Positions 13,329 to 24,265 of a stretch of 64,000 nt of DNA are shown piece by piece. The position numbers and the translations under genes were made by a program. Below the pieces are notes generated by a model that saw nothing but the letters and a program-made list of their open reading frames with translations, had not been told where the DNA came from and made no database searches. Each line of letters opens with the position of its first letter. The first letter of the stretch is position 1. The stretch is taken from positions 19,735,089-19,799,088 of the forward strand of contig OZ020488.1 in the NCBI GenBank assembly GCA_963971405.1. The letters run 5' to 3'. This DNA is from Psococerastis gibbosa. Taxonomy: Eukaryota; Arthropoda; Insecta; Psocodea; Psocidae.

Positions 13329-14232
13329 TTTAATTAAAAGAAATTTTGTACCCAAATAACCTCTTACATTTTATTTTTTGTTTATTATCAAACAAAACAA
13401 ACATTACTTAGATTCTAAATAGGAGAAATGACACATTGCGCGCGCCAAAAATATTTTTTAATCCTGGGGCCACTCGGTACGTTTTTTTAATGGCTGGTCT
13501 TAAGAAACGTGGCATTAATTGGCCCCAAAATTTAAAAACTATTTCAAATGTTCCATCTCTCAAACCGAACAGTTTCAAGGTTGAACGTGGTCGTAGCATC
13601 GTGCATCAAAATATCTTCTTATGACACGACTTTGGCGGGAATATTTTATTAGTTTCTATTGCATTTATATTAGAAAAAATAACTAGATTTAATAAAGGGG
13701 AATACATTTTCTAGTTTACGCCTTATTTATCCTCTGCGATCGATATTTCATTCACTTTTATTCCACAGCGCATTTAGTTAATTAAAATCAAAAGAATGTG
13801 GTGGAAAAATGGTGTGAAAGATATTTTCTTATGATAAATCCGAATAAATGCCAATCAACAATCCTTGGCAGAAAGCTTGTGTCCTGACTTATTGCGAAAA
13901 GCTTCTCTGATTACAATAGGTGGTAGAAAATAAATTATTATATCCCCTACGAAGAACTAGCCGTTAAAAATCTTGGCTTCTATGAACACCAGGGTGCACA
14001 ATGAAGCATGTTCATAGGCCCACCAAGTGTAAAAGGTTTTTTTTACTCCTTACACATCCTGCAGCGCCTAAAATTTCTACTGCCTGTTGCTATAATGCGA
14101 AATCTGATCCAATATTTCCTATCTTAGACTATGCTGATTTGGTTTATAGTAATTATTGTAATGAAGGTGATGCTGGGCACCTCCAATGTGAAACAGCGAG
14201 AGCGCATAACCCCATTCTACTGCAGGTCTCAG

Positions 14233-14622
14233 TTGCCTAAGGTGCCATTCCACCGACCGGCTAGGGCTATTTACAAAAACGGTGACGTGGTAGCAGACAT
14301 TCAAGACTTAGGCGGGGTTTCCACCGACCTCGCATTGCAGAATTGACGGAAATGTTTATTTTCCTCTATGCCATAGTTAGAATTGATCAATGATCATACA
14401 GTAAAATCACAAACTAAAATTAAAAAATGGCGTCATGGGATATGTTAAGTACAAACATTTTAATAGATTTCTATAAAAAGAAAAATTCTAATTTCCGTCA
14501 ATGTCTTTTGCATTCTGCAATGCGAGGTCGGTGGAAACGCCACCTAAGTCGTGAATGTCTGCTACCACGTCACCGTTTTTGTAAATAGCCCTAGCCGGTC
14601 GGTGGAATGGCACCTTAGGCAA
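14233..14622. mobile_element. Palindromic (foldback) MITE, largest copy
   Basis: Arms 14233-14350 and 14493-14622 are almost perfect reverse complements, apart from a short indel and a few substitutions, separated by ~142 bp. Ends read TTGCCTAAGGTGCCATTCC. Each arm contains a second internal copy of the end motif (GG.G..TTTCCACCGACC) and the block GTGGTAGCAGACATT, which recurs in other members at 30740, 38320 and 45440. Confidence 0.85.
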
Positions 14623-14768
14623 ATGAACTTCCCACTCACTTTTACTATTATATAAGGTTTCTAGGTACAGAAATCACAACAAATGTATAAATTTCAGTTG
14701 TTTCCTGCATACTCATAGTTTTAGAATTCGATTTATGTATATGCGTCTTTCTTTATATCTGTATTTTC

Positions 14769-15590
14769 GCTTTCCAATTTATACGTAGTATAAGGAAAGC
14801 TTTGTGATGGTCCAAATTTTTGATTCCGAGTTTTCAACGGACTTACACGTTTTGAACCAAAAAAGTGGTTTTTGTTTGTTGGTTTCTGTCTGTTCATCAA
14901 TTTCCGGGCAAACTACTCGGTCGATTTTGATGAAATTTGGCATGTAGGTTCACAAAAATCATACCTCGAGACTATTTTTTTTTATTTCGGGGGGTTTTAT
15001 TCTCGAAAAACTCCAAAAAAAACGTCTAAAAAAATTATTTCTCAAAAACGGCTCCAACAATATCTTTTAAATTCACATATATTGTAGTCGTTACTAATGT
15101 TAACAAAATGCGGGGGGTCACTTGCCCCTTGATAGTTTGCTTCTGGGGGTAAAAAAAATAAAAATAACTAAATTGTAATGAAAAATGACTGAAAAATAAT
15201 TTTTCTGCGAAACCTTTCTATCGATGAATTCTACCTTCAGGCATGTTTTTGGTGTTAAATTGAGTAACGAAACCGGACAGGTTGCTTTCCCAAAAAAACT
15301 ATTTGTTTTTTTTGCGAAAAAAATGTTTTTGAAAAAATGAAAATTCACGCTCATATAGCCTACATTGCGTGCCCTGCCATTCTTGCGGTGTGGTAATGTA
15401 ATGTAATGTCTGACCTAGCTAGAATTTACTTCACCTCCAGTGCCGTCAGGTGGACAAACCCCCTCCCCCCTGGTGTCCGAAATTTAATAATAGGAAAATT
15501 ATTTACCATGAATTTACTCATTTTCTCTATCTAATAATTGATAAATTGGAAAGCATGTTCGAGTAAAATCGGACCAGTTCTTTATGAATG
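14769..15590 (+). repeat. Dispersed repeat R1, full-length copy
   Basis: About 820 bp, matching 23280-24125 in inverse orientation nearly end to end. Landmarks in order are GTATAAGGAAAGCTTTGTG, CGGGCAAACTACTCGG, a poly(T)/CGGGGGG tract, CAAAATGCGGGGGGTCACTT, AACGAAACCGGACAGG and the terminal GCATGTTCGAGTAAAATCGG. GCTTTCCAATTTATA at the start recurs inverted near the end (15539-15554). I see no coding capacity and no tRNA promoter. Confidence 0.85.
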
Positions 15591-15800
15591 CGCTTAGAAT
15601 AAGATTATTTAAGTTAAGCTTACTGTCATGGGTTCATGTTTATAAAAATCCACCATAGCAATATTTTGACCAATTTGGCGATTGGATAACCAAATTGAAT
15701 GGTGTACGTTATGGACTCCTTTTAGGGATGGGTAATGCCATGAATGAATTTCATTACAGGCTATATTATGACTTCTTTTAAGATAGCCGTATTAGATTCC

Positions 15801-15806
15801 TTTATT
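15801..15806 (-). promoter_or_regulatory. Probable poly(A) signal of PSMB1
   Basis: TTTATT on the plus strand reads AATAAA on the gene strand, about 35 bases past the PSMB1 stop codon. Confidence 0.55.
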
Positions 15807-15840
15807 TAAAAAAAAATGGGACATCTAAAAAAGCATCAAT

Positions 15841-18709
15841 TTAATCTTTGCGCAATTGAAAGGTTTCGGATTTTACACCATCTTTCGTAATAATATTGAT
15901 ATGGAGGCTGTCACCGGTCTGGATATCACGCTCAGCCGCAGATATGAAGACATCCTTGAGGATGGCAAGTGCTTTCTCCAAGGTAAGATCTGATTTTTCA
16001 ACATTCTCCATATTTTGCAAACCAATCTGAAATCATACGTAATAGATGGAGTTTTATCTATTAAACACGATGCGTATTGCCTCAGCACAACTCATCCACT
16101 ACCTCACATTAGGGTAAACGATAAACGAATGGTACTATCACCACATACGCCCATTTTAGTAACAACTTCATTTTTTAAATTAAATAGACGATTTGCCCTT
16201 CGGGACTACCGCGCTCATGTGTTCTGAAGAGGGGAGTTGACTTGAGGTACACAATGACAAGAGGTATGGTCGGGCAGTGTGCTGCAATGTGTAAGGAAGA
16301 TGCATAAAAGGCTCTGGGGCCAATGTGTATCGGACAGGTCAGCAGGGCATGTGCTAATGCTAGTGGGACTTCAAGCTTTTGGCAACTCGGTGACGGGTCG
16401 TTTGCCAGAAGACAAAATGACCTTGAGTGGCCCAGACACATACGTGACAATGGAAGTCCCTCCCGTCTTTCATACAGTATCATTTATCAAGAGTCAATCA
16501 TAACTATCACAAACGAAATTAGAGGATATGAAAAAAACCGGGCTTGGCGGGATTCGAACCCACGAACTACGCCTAATTGGGGCGTCGGCTTAACCGCTGG
16601 ACCACAAGCCCCGACAAGTCCAGTAAATGCCAAATCCTCTAATTGACATGATTCGTGTTGTTAGACAGGTTAGCTCAACTACACAACTATCTAACCGAAC
16701 AGGTCTGTGAGCTTACTTAATTGCATAAAGGCAATGCTTTATTCAATATATTGTAGTATTATATGGTATATATAACACTGACATTAAATTAACTTTGGTT
16801 ACCTCTTTAACCAAAGTTAATTTAACAATGTCAGTGTTATATATACCATATAATACTACAATATATTAAATAACTATCACACACTGTGTAGGAGCTTCAA
16901 TTGAAAATATTTTAACAGGTCTCGTCAAACACTGGCTAGTGATAACTTATTCTTGTGACACAGCTTTAATTGGACACTTAAAGGTAAAATACATACGTTA
17001 CCTGGTTATCAAGGAGTGGTTGGAGGAGGGCTCCTGACGAACCTCCAGCACGGAATAGACTCCTTTCAAAGTGACCAATAGGGTCATAGCTGAAAATACA
17101 GCCTTTACCGTCAGAATCTAGGCCTGCAATTATGTTTGAAAGGCTGTACGGAAAGAAGCGCTTATAGTACAGAGTGGTGGAGAGCATCTGTGCCACTGCA
17201 ACAGTGGACATTTCCTTGTTGTGATCATGCTGATAAATCTGAAACAAAGTTATTAAACATGTCATATAAGTCATACCTTTCATGTTTTGGCCTGATTAAT
17301 TAGTCGGAACCACCTTTGCTAAAATACGCTACTTTCAGAAGTTAATGAGGGCCTACAATTAAACAAATCCCATATTAGCAGCAATTAGCGTACAGTGACT
17401 GACAATGAACTAGAAAATTCAGTAAATTGCGTACCTGTATCATATATATAATTTTTTTTTGTTCAATAAAGACTTTTTATTATTATTACCTTCTGGCGTG
17501 CCAGAACTTGCTTCTTTAATTGAGTTGCATCAGCCCAACATCCAGAACTGGCTAGTACAGTTTTGCTCGATATAGGCACCAACTTCGAAACATCGCGGCT
17601 GTGAATCAAGTAACCTGTAGAGAGTCGAGTATCCGATCCAATGATGGCAAAATCACTGCCAGCAACAGCCACAATACTCCTAAAAATAAGTAGTAAATGT
17701 TACGCAGCAACAAAATTAGCTTTAAACTTACGGGGGAAGACAAAGGACGCATTCATACTGATTCCATCACCAAGAGGCAGAAACCAGAAAATGTCGTTAT
17801 CAGTTTATACTCAACAAGTACCGCTAGCTTATAAAATCGAAGCAAGGGACTTTATTTAAGGCGAGCTGACGTCATAAGTTATAAATCCCACATGGAGTAA
17901 AATCGCAATTTTACGATATAAACGACCGCGATTCATAAAATTCCCCCGTGGTATGTTGCATAGGTTCGAGCTAGACCCAGTTATTGGGCTGGGAGCCGTC
18001 AACGGTATTATGGCGATATCTTTGCGCGGCTCTGAGGCCAAAGGCGAAAAGTAATTTGGAGGCCATACTATTCACAGCCACGCGAGCATTTTGGCAGCAA
18101 AAAACACAGATTTTACGGACGAAGACTTATTCAAGCAACTGCAAACGGGGTCTGGGTGCCTCCCCCGGAGGAAACTTTGAAAAAATAAACCCAAAATAGT
18201 GGGGGTTTTATGCAGATACGGATTTTGAAAAAATGAAGCTAATACTTTTTAGTTTTACTTTTTTTTCAATGACAATAAACTAGATTTTGCAGACGAAGAC
18301 TTATTCATGTAACTGCAAATAGAAGGGAAGAAATTTTTAATAAAATCTGTTTCTTGATGCATATGGGTAATGCTCTCCTCTGCTAGACTTTTGCTGCAAA
18401 ATTTAAATTTATTTTCTTTTTTTTGATAGGCCCGTGGCCCGGGGTTGCTGCCCCCTTTCACTCACGGGCCACGGGGTTCACCACTACTGGCTGGCTTTGC
18501 GATAGCCACACCAAAATGGCTAGCTGGTTGACTTTAGCAATAATATTACATAAAGATAAGTATCGCTTGATTTTCATTTCTTATAATAGAAAGGTCTGAC
18601 TTTGCTATGACAAATACAGCAGTCCGTTTCAAGTATCAACTTACCCTCCATTATCATCATAAGGATTGAATCTAGCTTGACGCGGTCTAGTGTAATCGTC
18701 TACAAGCAT
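15841..18709 (-). CDS. PSMB1: Proteasome subunit beta type-1 (beta-6), 4 exons
   Basis: Minus-strand exons: 18709-18645 (ATG), 17679-17490, 17238-17002 and 16026-15841 (TAA). GT/AG junctions and phases close to 225 residues; human PSMB1 is 241. Readable family motifs include [61 protein letters not shown] and [14 protein letters not shown]. Known role: one of the seven beta subunits of the 20S core. Beta-6 is not proteolytic, and consistent with this the residue after the NGG processing-site region is Ser (NGGSIVAVAG). The start was chosen as the first ATG in an exon whose splice phase fits exon 2. No other proteasome gene is nearby. Confidence 0.94.
16505..16640 (-). repeat. SINE-2: tRNA-like element, copy 1 (PSMB1 intron)
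   Basis: The 72-base core 16540-16611 (minus) folds as a tRNA: acceptor GGGCTTG pairs with CAAGCCC (7/7), the anticodon stem is ACGCC/GGCGT with a 7-base loop, and the T arm is GTGGG-TTCGAAT-CCCGC. The D stem is poor. A-box-like TGGTCCAGCGG and B-box GGTTCGAATCC are present. Flanks carry AATTAGAGGAT on one side and its complement on the other. A diverged copy lies at 35521-35592 with the same 3' flank, so this is a repeat rather than a functional tRNA. Confidence 0.7.
16745..16867. repeat. Long near-perfect hairpin (MITE-like)
   Basis: 16745-16800 and 16809-16867 are reverse complements over ~56 bases with a 3-base bulge. The loop is about 8 bases (ACCTCTTT). Ends are AT-rich (AATATATTGTAGTATTATA). 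It lies in the PSMB1 intron 16027-17001. One arm recurs at 2195-2250, which argues for a mobile repeat. Confidence 0.8.
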
Positions 18710-19247
18710 GTCGGCGCTATGAACAATTAGTTTAATTGGAAGTTGATATAAAAGCTATGGTTTTTATGAGAAAATTTAATGATTTTATTGCTCAGCTCTC
18801 AGCTCAACAATGAATAAATAATTATAATAACAATGACAAACAAAACACTGCAAAAGTTCAAAATGTTACCATATTTTTTTATTCTAATGACACGTTTTAA
18901 AAAGGCGGAAATTTCAAATTATTTATCTTTAGGGTTTGATTAGGCAGAAGATGGTTAGATGGAAAATTTATTAATATCCAAGCTTTCTCAAAACCCGATC
19001 GGGGATTATTCTTCCCACTGAATAACTAAAAAGGATCAGTTTTTTTTTAAAAAAATAGTTTTTATATGACCTGACTTTTGAGTGCAGAGGATTTAGGAGT
19101 CTATATTCTCCTGCAATGGTCCATTCCAAGCAGGGAGACGGACTTACTCGTGACGGCATTGGGAGGAGGAGGAATAGAAAAAATTCTGGGACGGAAGAAT
19201 CTTTGGGCACTGGTGAATGAATCATCTGGCCATCGGCATCACCTGAA
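18710..19247. other. Upstream of PSMB1 to the hAT insertion
   Basis: Intergenic. Nothing recognised apart from AT-rich DNA. The 5' promoter of PSMB1 should lie just above 18709, but I see no TATA box or other firm motif. Confidence 0.4.
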
Positions 19248-21509
19248 GCTGGAACCAGGGTTGCCGTTTTGCGTGAAAAATCACGAAATGCGTGTATTTT
19301 CAGAGCTTGCGTGATGTGCGTGTAAAGTGCGTGTATTTTAGACAAAATTGATTTTATAATTAAATAAAAATATTGAAATTTAAACCAATAAAATAATAAA
19401 AAAATTAAAACCCAGGAAAAATGAAAACTTAAAAAAAAAAAAATGCTGTTTACCTTACCTGTCTAGGACCACAGACCACAAGTGACAAGACCCCAACACA
19501 ACTCCAAAAATCAAATTCCAAATCTACTCGGTCAGCGGGCGGCCATTGTGATTTGCTCATTATTTCATATTTGTCTGCCTCTGCGCCACATGGGCGCAAA
19601 ATCGAACAAGATAATAAACATGCATATTATAGAACAAAGAAATGCCACATGTGAGAGGTCTTTCTCTGATTGAAAATTAATTTAAAAAAACTACTTATTT
19701 ACGAACCACAATGCCTCAAAAGAGGTTGAACTCTTTTGTTCAAGCGAATAAGGCGACCACTTAAAGCCTTAAAACCCCACGATTTTATAGAAAGTCAATA
19801 TTTTGGGCCGAATTATTTAAAAAGTAATAACATAATAAAGTGCTCATCTGAAAAATCTAAACATTTTTGGCAAGATGCGTAAAACCCCGTATTTCAGGTC
19901 TTTTTAACAAACATCTTCTCCCGAGGGAGACCCCTGGACCCCCTCGTTTGGAATTAGCCTATGTTCATCGCCTGTAAACATCGAAACGTTACTCCTATCA
20001 AAATGCATTAAACCCCACCATTTCATGCTCATCTTTCAAGAATTTGCTCGTAATTAGATTCATTGCCTGTAAAATCTAAACGTTAACCTATCAAAATGCC
20101 TAAAACCCCACTGTTTCAGACCTATTTTTCAACAACAAAAAAATCACCCGGGGGAGCCCCCCGATCCCCCTTGTATGTAGTTATATTCATCGTCCGTACA
20201 ATTGAAACATTAGTCATATCAAAATGCGTAAAACCCTTACCATTTCAGCCCTATTTTTAAAAAAAAATTCACCCGGGGGAGACCCCCGGCCCCCCTTGCT
20301 CGTAATTATTTTCATTGTCTGTAAAATCATCAAAACGTAACAACTTAATAAAGTCGTTATCTACAAAATCTAAACATTTTTGGCAAGATGCGTAAAACCC
20401 CGTATTTCAGGTATTTTACTAAAATCTTCACCCGGGGGAGACCCCCAGACTCCCTCGTTCGTATTTAGCCTATATACATCGCCTGTAAAAATCGAAACAT
20501 TACTCCTATCAAAATGCATGAAACCCCCATTTCATGCTCATCTTTCAAGAATTTTCTTACCCGGGGGGAGACACTATTTGTAATCATGTTTGTTAAGTCA
20601 CTCTTACCAACATACCAAGTAGAGTCGAAACTACTTCAATACAGTCACTCTACATTTAACCGCTTATACAATTCCAACTACATCGACCTCCTACAGATTC
20701 ATTGTCTGTAAAATCTAAACGTTAACCTATCAAAATGCCTGAAACCCCACTGTTTCAGATCTATTTTCAAAAAATTTCACCCGGGGGAGACCCCCGGCCC
20801 CCCTTGTTAGCTATATTCATCGTCTGTACAATTTAAACATTAGTGCTATCAAAATGCGTAAAACCCTTACCAATTCAGCCCTATTTTCAAAAAATTTCAT
20901 CCGGGGAGACCCCCCCCCTGTAATTTGTACATGTAGTTATATTAATTGTCTGGAAAATCTAATCTTACTCCTATCAAATTGCGTAAAACCCCATCATTTC
21001 AGGCTTATTTTTCAAAAATTTTGACCCGGGCCCCCCTTGCTTGTATTTATATTCATTACGACCCTTGGGGCCCCCGTTCACGTCTCCCGAACCCCCGGGC
21101 CCCTGTGCGACGGACACTAATGTCATTAATTTAAATGCTGCGAAAGTCCTTGAGAACGGTTGTCCCCTTATTCTACACTATCATGAAAATGGGGGGGGGG
21201 GGCGAATTAAACACCGCCACCCTCGAAAAACTATCGTTACGCCACTGGAAGTAAGAAAAATAATTCACACTGATTTTTCAGCCCCACTACAAGCTAAGCA
21301 TAGAAGTTGTTAGATAAAATTAGCAAAACAAATGACATATTTTTTTAGTTACCATATTAAAAAATTTAATATAAATTATGTATTATATATATATATTATA
21401 TTAATATGCATATATATTAGCCGATTAGTTGCTTGCGTGATATGTCGTGAATTTTGAACATCAGTGGCGTGATATTTCATATTGCACGTCCGGCAACACT
21501 GGCTGGAAC
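19248..21509. mobile_element. Non-autonomous hAT-type element with exact 8-bp target duplication
   Basis: The left end CAGGGTTGCCG (19256-19266) and right end CGGCAACACTG (21491-21501) are inverted repeats (CAGGGTTGCCG / CAGTGTTGCCG). They are flanked by the identical octamer GCTGGAAC at 19248-19255 and 21502-21509. An 8-bp duplication and CA(G)NG-type ends are hAT hallmarks. Subterminal DNA on both sides is rich in GCGTG/CACGC words. The interior is a tandem array (19720-21030) and has no transposase reading frame. Confidence 0.85.
19720..21030. repeat. Higher-order tandem repeat inside the hAT element
   Basis: Roughly 125-135 bp monomers, each carrying a near-palindromic core (CCCGGGGGAGACCCCCGG), then ATTCATYGYCTGTAMAAT, then TATCAAAATGCRTAAAACCC and CATTTCAG.YCTATTTTTC. 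A block starting ATCTAAACATTTTTGGCAAG at about 19856 returns at about 20369, so a ~513 bp multi-monomer unit is itself repeated. One unit near 20570-20700 has unrelated sequence inserted. Confidence 0.85.
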
Positions 21510-23279
21510 CCAGTAGTAAGAAGTAAGAAAATGGCAGTCGTCGGTGCTGACAAGTTGAACCACAGAACAACATAATATATTGTATATATTGTATATATAT
21601 AGAGTTGAACTCCATAGTGCAAAGTAAGTATTTTCTAGCAATCTCAGATAGGGGTGACGATAGTATATTAAGGGTGTACAGCCCGTAGGAAATTGGCAGC
21701 CCGAAATAATTAACTAATCATGTTATTTAACATTTGTCTCATTAAAGTTGTAAAAGACTACTTCATGCATCCTATGATAAGATATAGTATTTCTAATATT
21801 TTAAATTGTAGCTTTTTCATCGACATGATAATATTTTGTAAACAATAACCTTATTATAGGCCTATGATGCATAAAGTAGACTTCTACAACTGAAATGAGC
21901 CAAATCTTTAATAACTTGCTTAGTTAATTAAATAAAAAGTTTTAAATTTCGGGCTGACAATTTCCTATGGGCTCTTTAACTAATCTGCTATTTTTCCTTT
22001 CCTATGTGTAGACCTACGCTATTACAACGAAAGCATTGGCATTTCGAGTACCTATTCGACAGATTTACATGCTGCTTTTACGGTTCCAGAAACAGGAAAA
22101 GTGACACTATCTATGTTGTTAGATTTGTGGAAATATCCTTGTGTAACGGACTGGTGCGAGTTTACCCAAATATGCTTTCATTTTTATTAATTAGTGTAGG
22201 TAATGTCAAATTTCCATGGTCAGTAATTGTACCATGGCTGCCTACTCATGTTCCGATCAATTAGAAACCTATAATGGAAATTAATATATAAATGATCAAT
22301 TACGGTACCTACAGTATATGAAGTGGCAAGGTATTAAGATGCGCAGGTCTCTACACACCATGTGATCGGAGAAAGGAGAAGCATCGTTACTTTTTCTTCT
22401 TCATATTTATGCGGGTAGTTTGGCTTATCATATCATTTGAACTTTCAGGAGATGTCATGTCAGCGATTTATTAAGAGAATCTAGTTCGGGATGATAATGC
22501 ATGCCGCCTTGATAAGGAGGAGAAAGATAGACGTGATGCTGGAAGAAGAAGACATTGTTCGCTATGCAAAAGCCTGAAGGATTCGGATTATTGGCGGCGA
22601 ATGGCTCATCACCGAGCAAGGGAAGGCTCGCAACCGATGAAGAGTATAGGTGGAACCTGCACAAGATGTCAGTCTCGACTTTCCAGAAGAAGAGCAAGGA
22701 CGAGAATGTATTCCTATTTCCACATAACAATCTATTTCGACGTGTTGATACATTACATTTCGAGCTATTCACGTTATCACAAATAATTTGTAGGTGGATT
22801 TTGTATGGACTGAGTTCAATTTAGTAATAAAAAGAAATGTATATTTCTTAATAAGTATAATGTGCGTTGGTCATTGAGTATTTCTTAATTTTGTATTTAC
22901 TATGTTAGGTACGGCTTAGTGTGGAACTATGAAAAAAAATAGTTTGTTTAAAATAAGGTGAATACTAACAACGTTGTCAGAGTACATACCAGAGTAGTCA
23001 TTAAAAATCAATTATATAATACAAAATAGGTCAATTTAATATTAAAACGGAAGGGAGCGCGAGCCGGGCCGGCCGGGGCCCCGGCCACACAGAATTTGAA
23101 AAAAGGAGCGAATGATTCAGACGCGGGAGGGCCAACGTTATTATTATGTTTTTTTTGGCAGTTGGCAGTCTTTCCTTAACAAAATATTACCATTGAGTTA
23201 ACGTTCTTATATATTATGTTGTTCTGTGGTCTAGCCTACCTACTATTTGGGATTAACCGGGAGTATGATTAAATAAAAG
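21510..23279. other. Intergenic region, unresolved
   Basis: No gene recognised. Around 22500-22786 (+) an open stretch encodes a basic peptide with two CxxC pairs (CSLC and CTRC). The frame has a stop at 22469 and no plausible start, so I do not annotate it as a gene. TATA microsatellite-like DNA lies near 21380-21415 and 21570-21600. Confidence 0.4.
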
Positions 23280-24125
23280 AACCGGTCCGAGTTTACTCGA
23301 ACATGCTTTCCAATTTATCAAAATTATTAGATAGAGAAAATTAGTAATTTTATGGCAAATATTTTTCTTATGGTTAAATTTCCGATATCTCGGGGGGGGG
23401 GGGGGGGGGCGGTTGTCCACCTGACGTCACTGGAAGTGAGGTAAATTCTCGATAGGTCAAACAAACACATTAATTACCACACAGCAATAATGGCAGGGCA
23501 TGCAATGCATTTGAGCGCGAATTTTCTATCATTTTTTTCAAAAAATAATTTTTTGGGCAAAACCAAATATTTTTTTGGGAAGGAACCTATCCGGTTTCGT
23601 TACTCAATTTAACACCTAAAACATGCTTGAAGGTAGAAATCATCGATAGAAAGGTTTCGCATTTTTTAGTCATTTTTTCATTAAAATTTAGTTATTTTTA
23701 TTTTTTTACCCCCAGAAGCAAACTATCAAGGGGCAAGCGACCCCCCGCATTTTGTCAACATTAATAACGACTACAATCTACGAGAATTTAAAAGAAATCG
23801 TTGGAGCCGTTTTTGAGAAATAATTTTTTTAGACGTTTTTTTGGAGTTTTTTGAAAATAAAACCCCCCCAAAATTGAGTTAGCCCAAAAAAAAAAAAAAA
23901 AATGGTCCCGAGGTATGATTTTTGTGAACCTACATGCCAAATTTCACTCAAATCCACCGAGTAGTTTGCCCGGAAATCGACGAACAGACAGACCGACAGA
24001 CATTTTGTAAAAACCACTTTTTTGGGTTCCTGGGACCTCAAAACGTGTAAATCCGTTGAAATCTCGGAATCGAAAATTGCGACCATCACAAAGCTTTCCT
24101 TATACTACGTATAAATTGGAAAGCA
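23280..24125 (-). repeat. Dispersed repeat R1, full-length copy 2
   Basis: Inverse orientation to 14769-15590. It begins ACCGGTCCGAGTTTACTCG and ends ATAAATTGGAAAGCA. It contains an 18-base G run at 23392-23409, where the other copy has a broken C-rich tract, and a poly(A) run near 23886-23901. Confidence 0.85.
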
Positions 24126-24139
24126 AAAATTATTGTAAA

Positions 24140-24260
24140 TAAACCTCAAGGTGTCACGTCACGCCCGTGACGATATTATTAAAAGCATTTAATTATTAAT
24201 TCAATATTATTGTTTTAAACAAGAGTGCAAAATGCGCGGGAAATTCTAACTAATGGGGAT
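24140..24260. repeat. MITE family M2, left-end fragment
   Basis: AATAAACCTCAAGGTGTCAC followed by ATTATTAAAAGCATTTAAT and GTTTTAAACAAGAGTGCAAA matches 26743-26850 and 42190-42290. Only one end is present. Confidence 0.6.
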
Positions 24261-24265
24261 GCAAG

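Larger units (their letters stand above)
13329..15840. other. Intergenic region between PPID and PSMB1
   Basis: Contains the large palindromic MITE at 14233-14622 and a full R1 repeat at 14769-15590. ORFs here follow the repeat sequence. No conserved protein is recognised. Confidence 0.6.

Noticed and set aside
16540..16611. Functional tRNA gene
   Set aside because: The D stem does not pair, position 33 is not T, and a diverged copy with the same flanks exists at 35521, so it is a SINE.
16745..16867. Hairpin as a microRNA precursor
   Set aside because: The arms are too long and too perfectly paired, and an arm recurs at 2195-2250, so a MITE-like repeat is more likely.
18423..18475. GC-rich hairpin (GGCCCGTGGCC / GGGCCACGG)
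   Set aside because: Short and upstream of nothing specific; it could be repeat debris, with no evidence for a terminator or regulatory role.
19720..21030. Regularly spaced repeats that could look like a CRISPR array
   Set aside because: Monomers are long (~130 bp), contiguous and diverged, with no short direct repeat plus unique spacers, and the DNA is eukaryotic.
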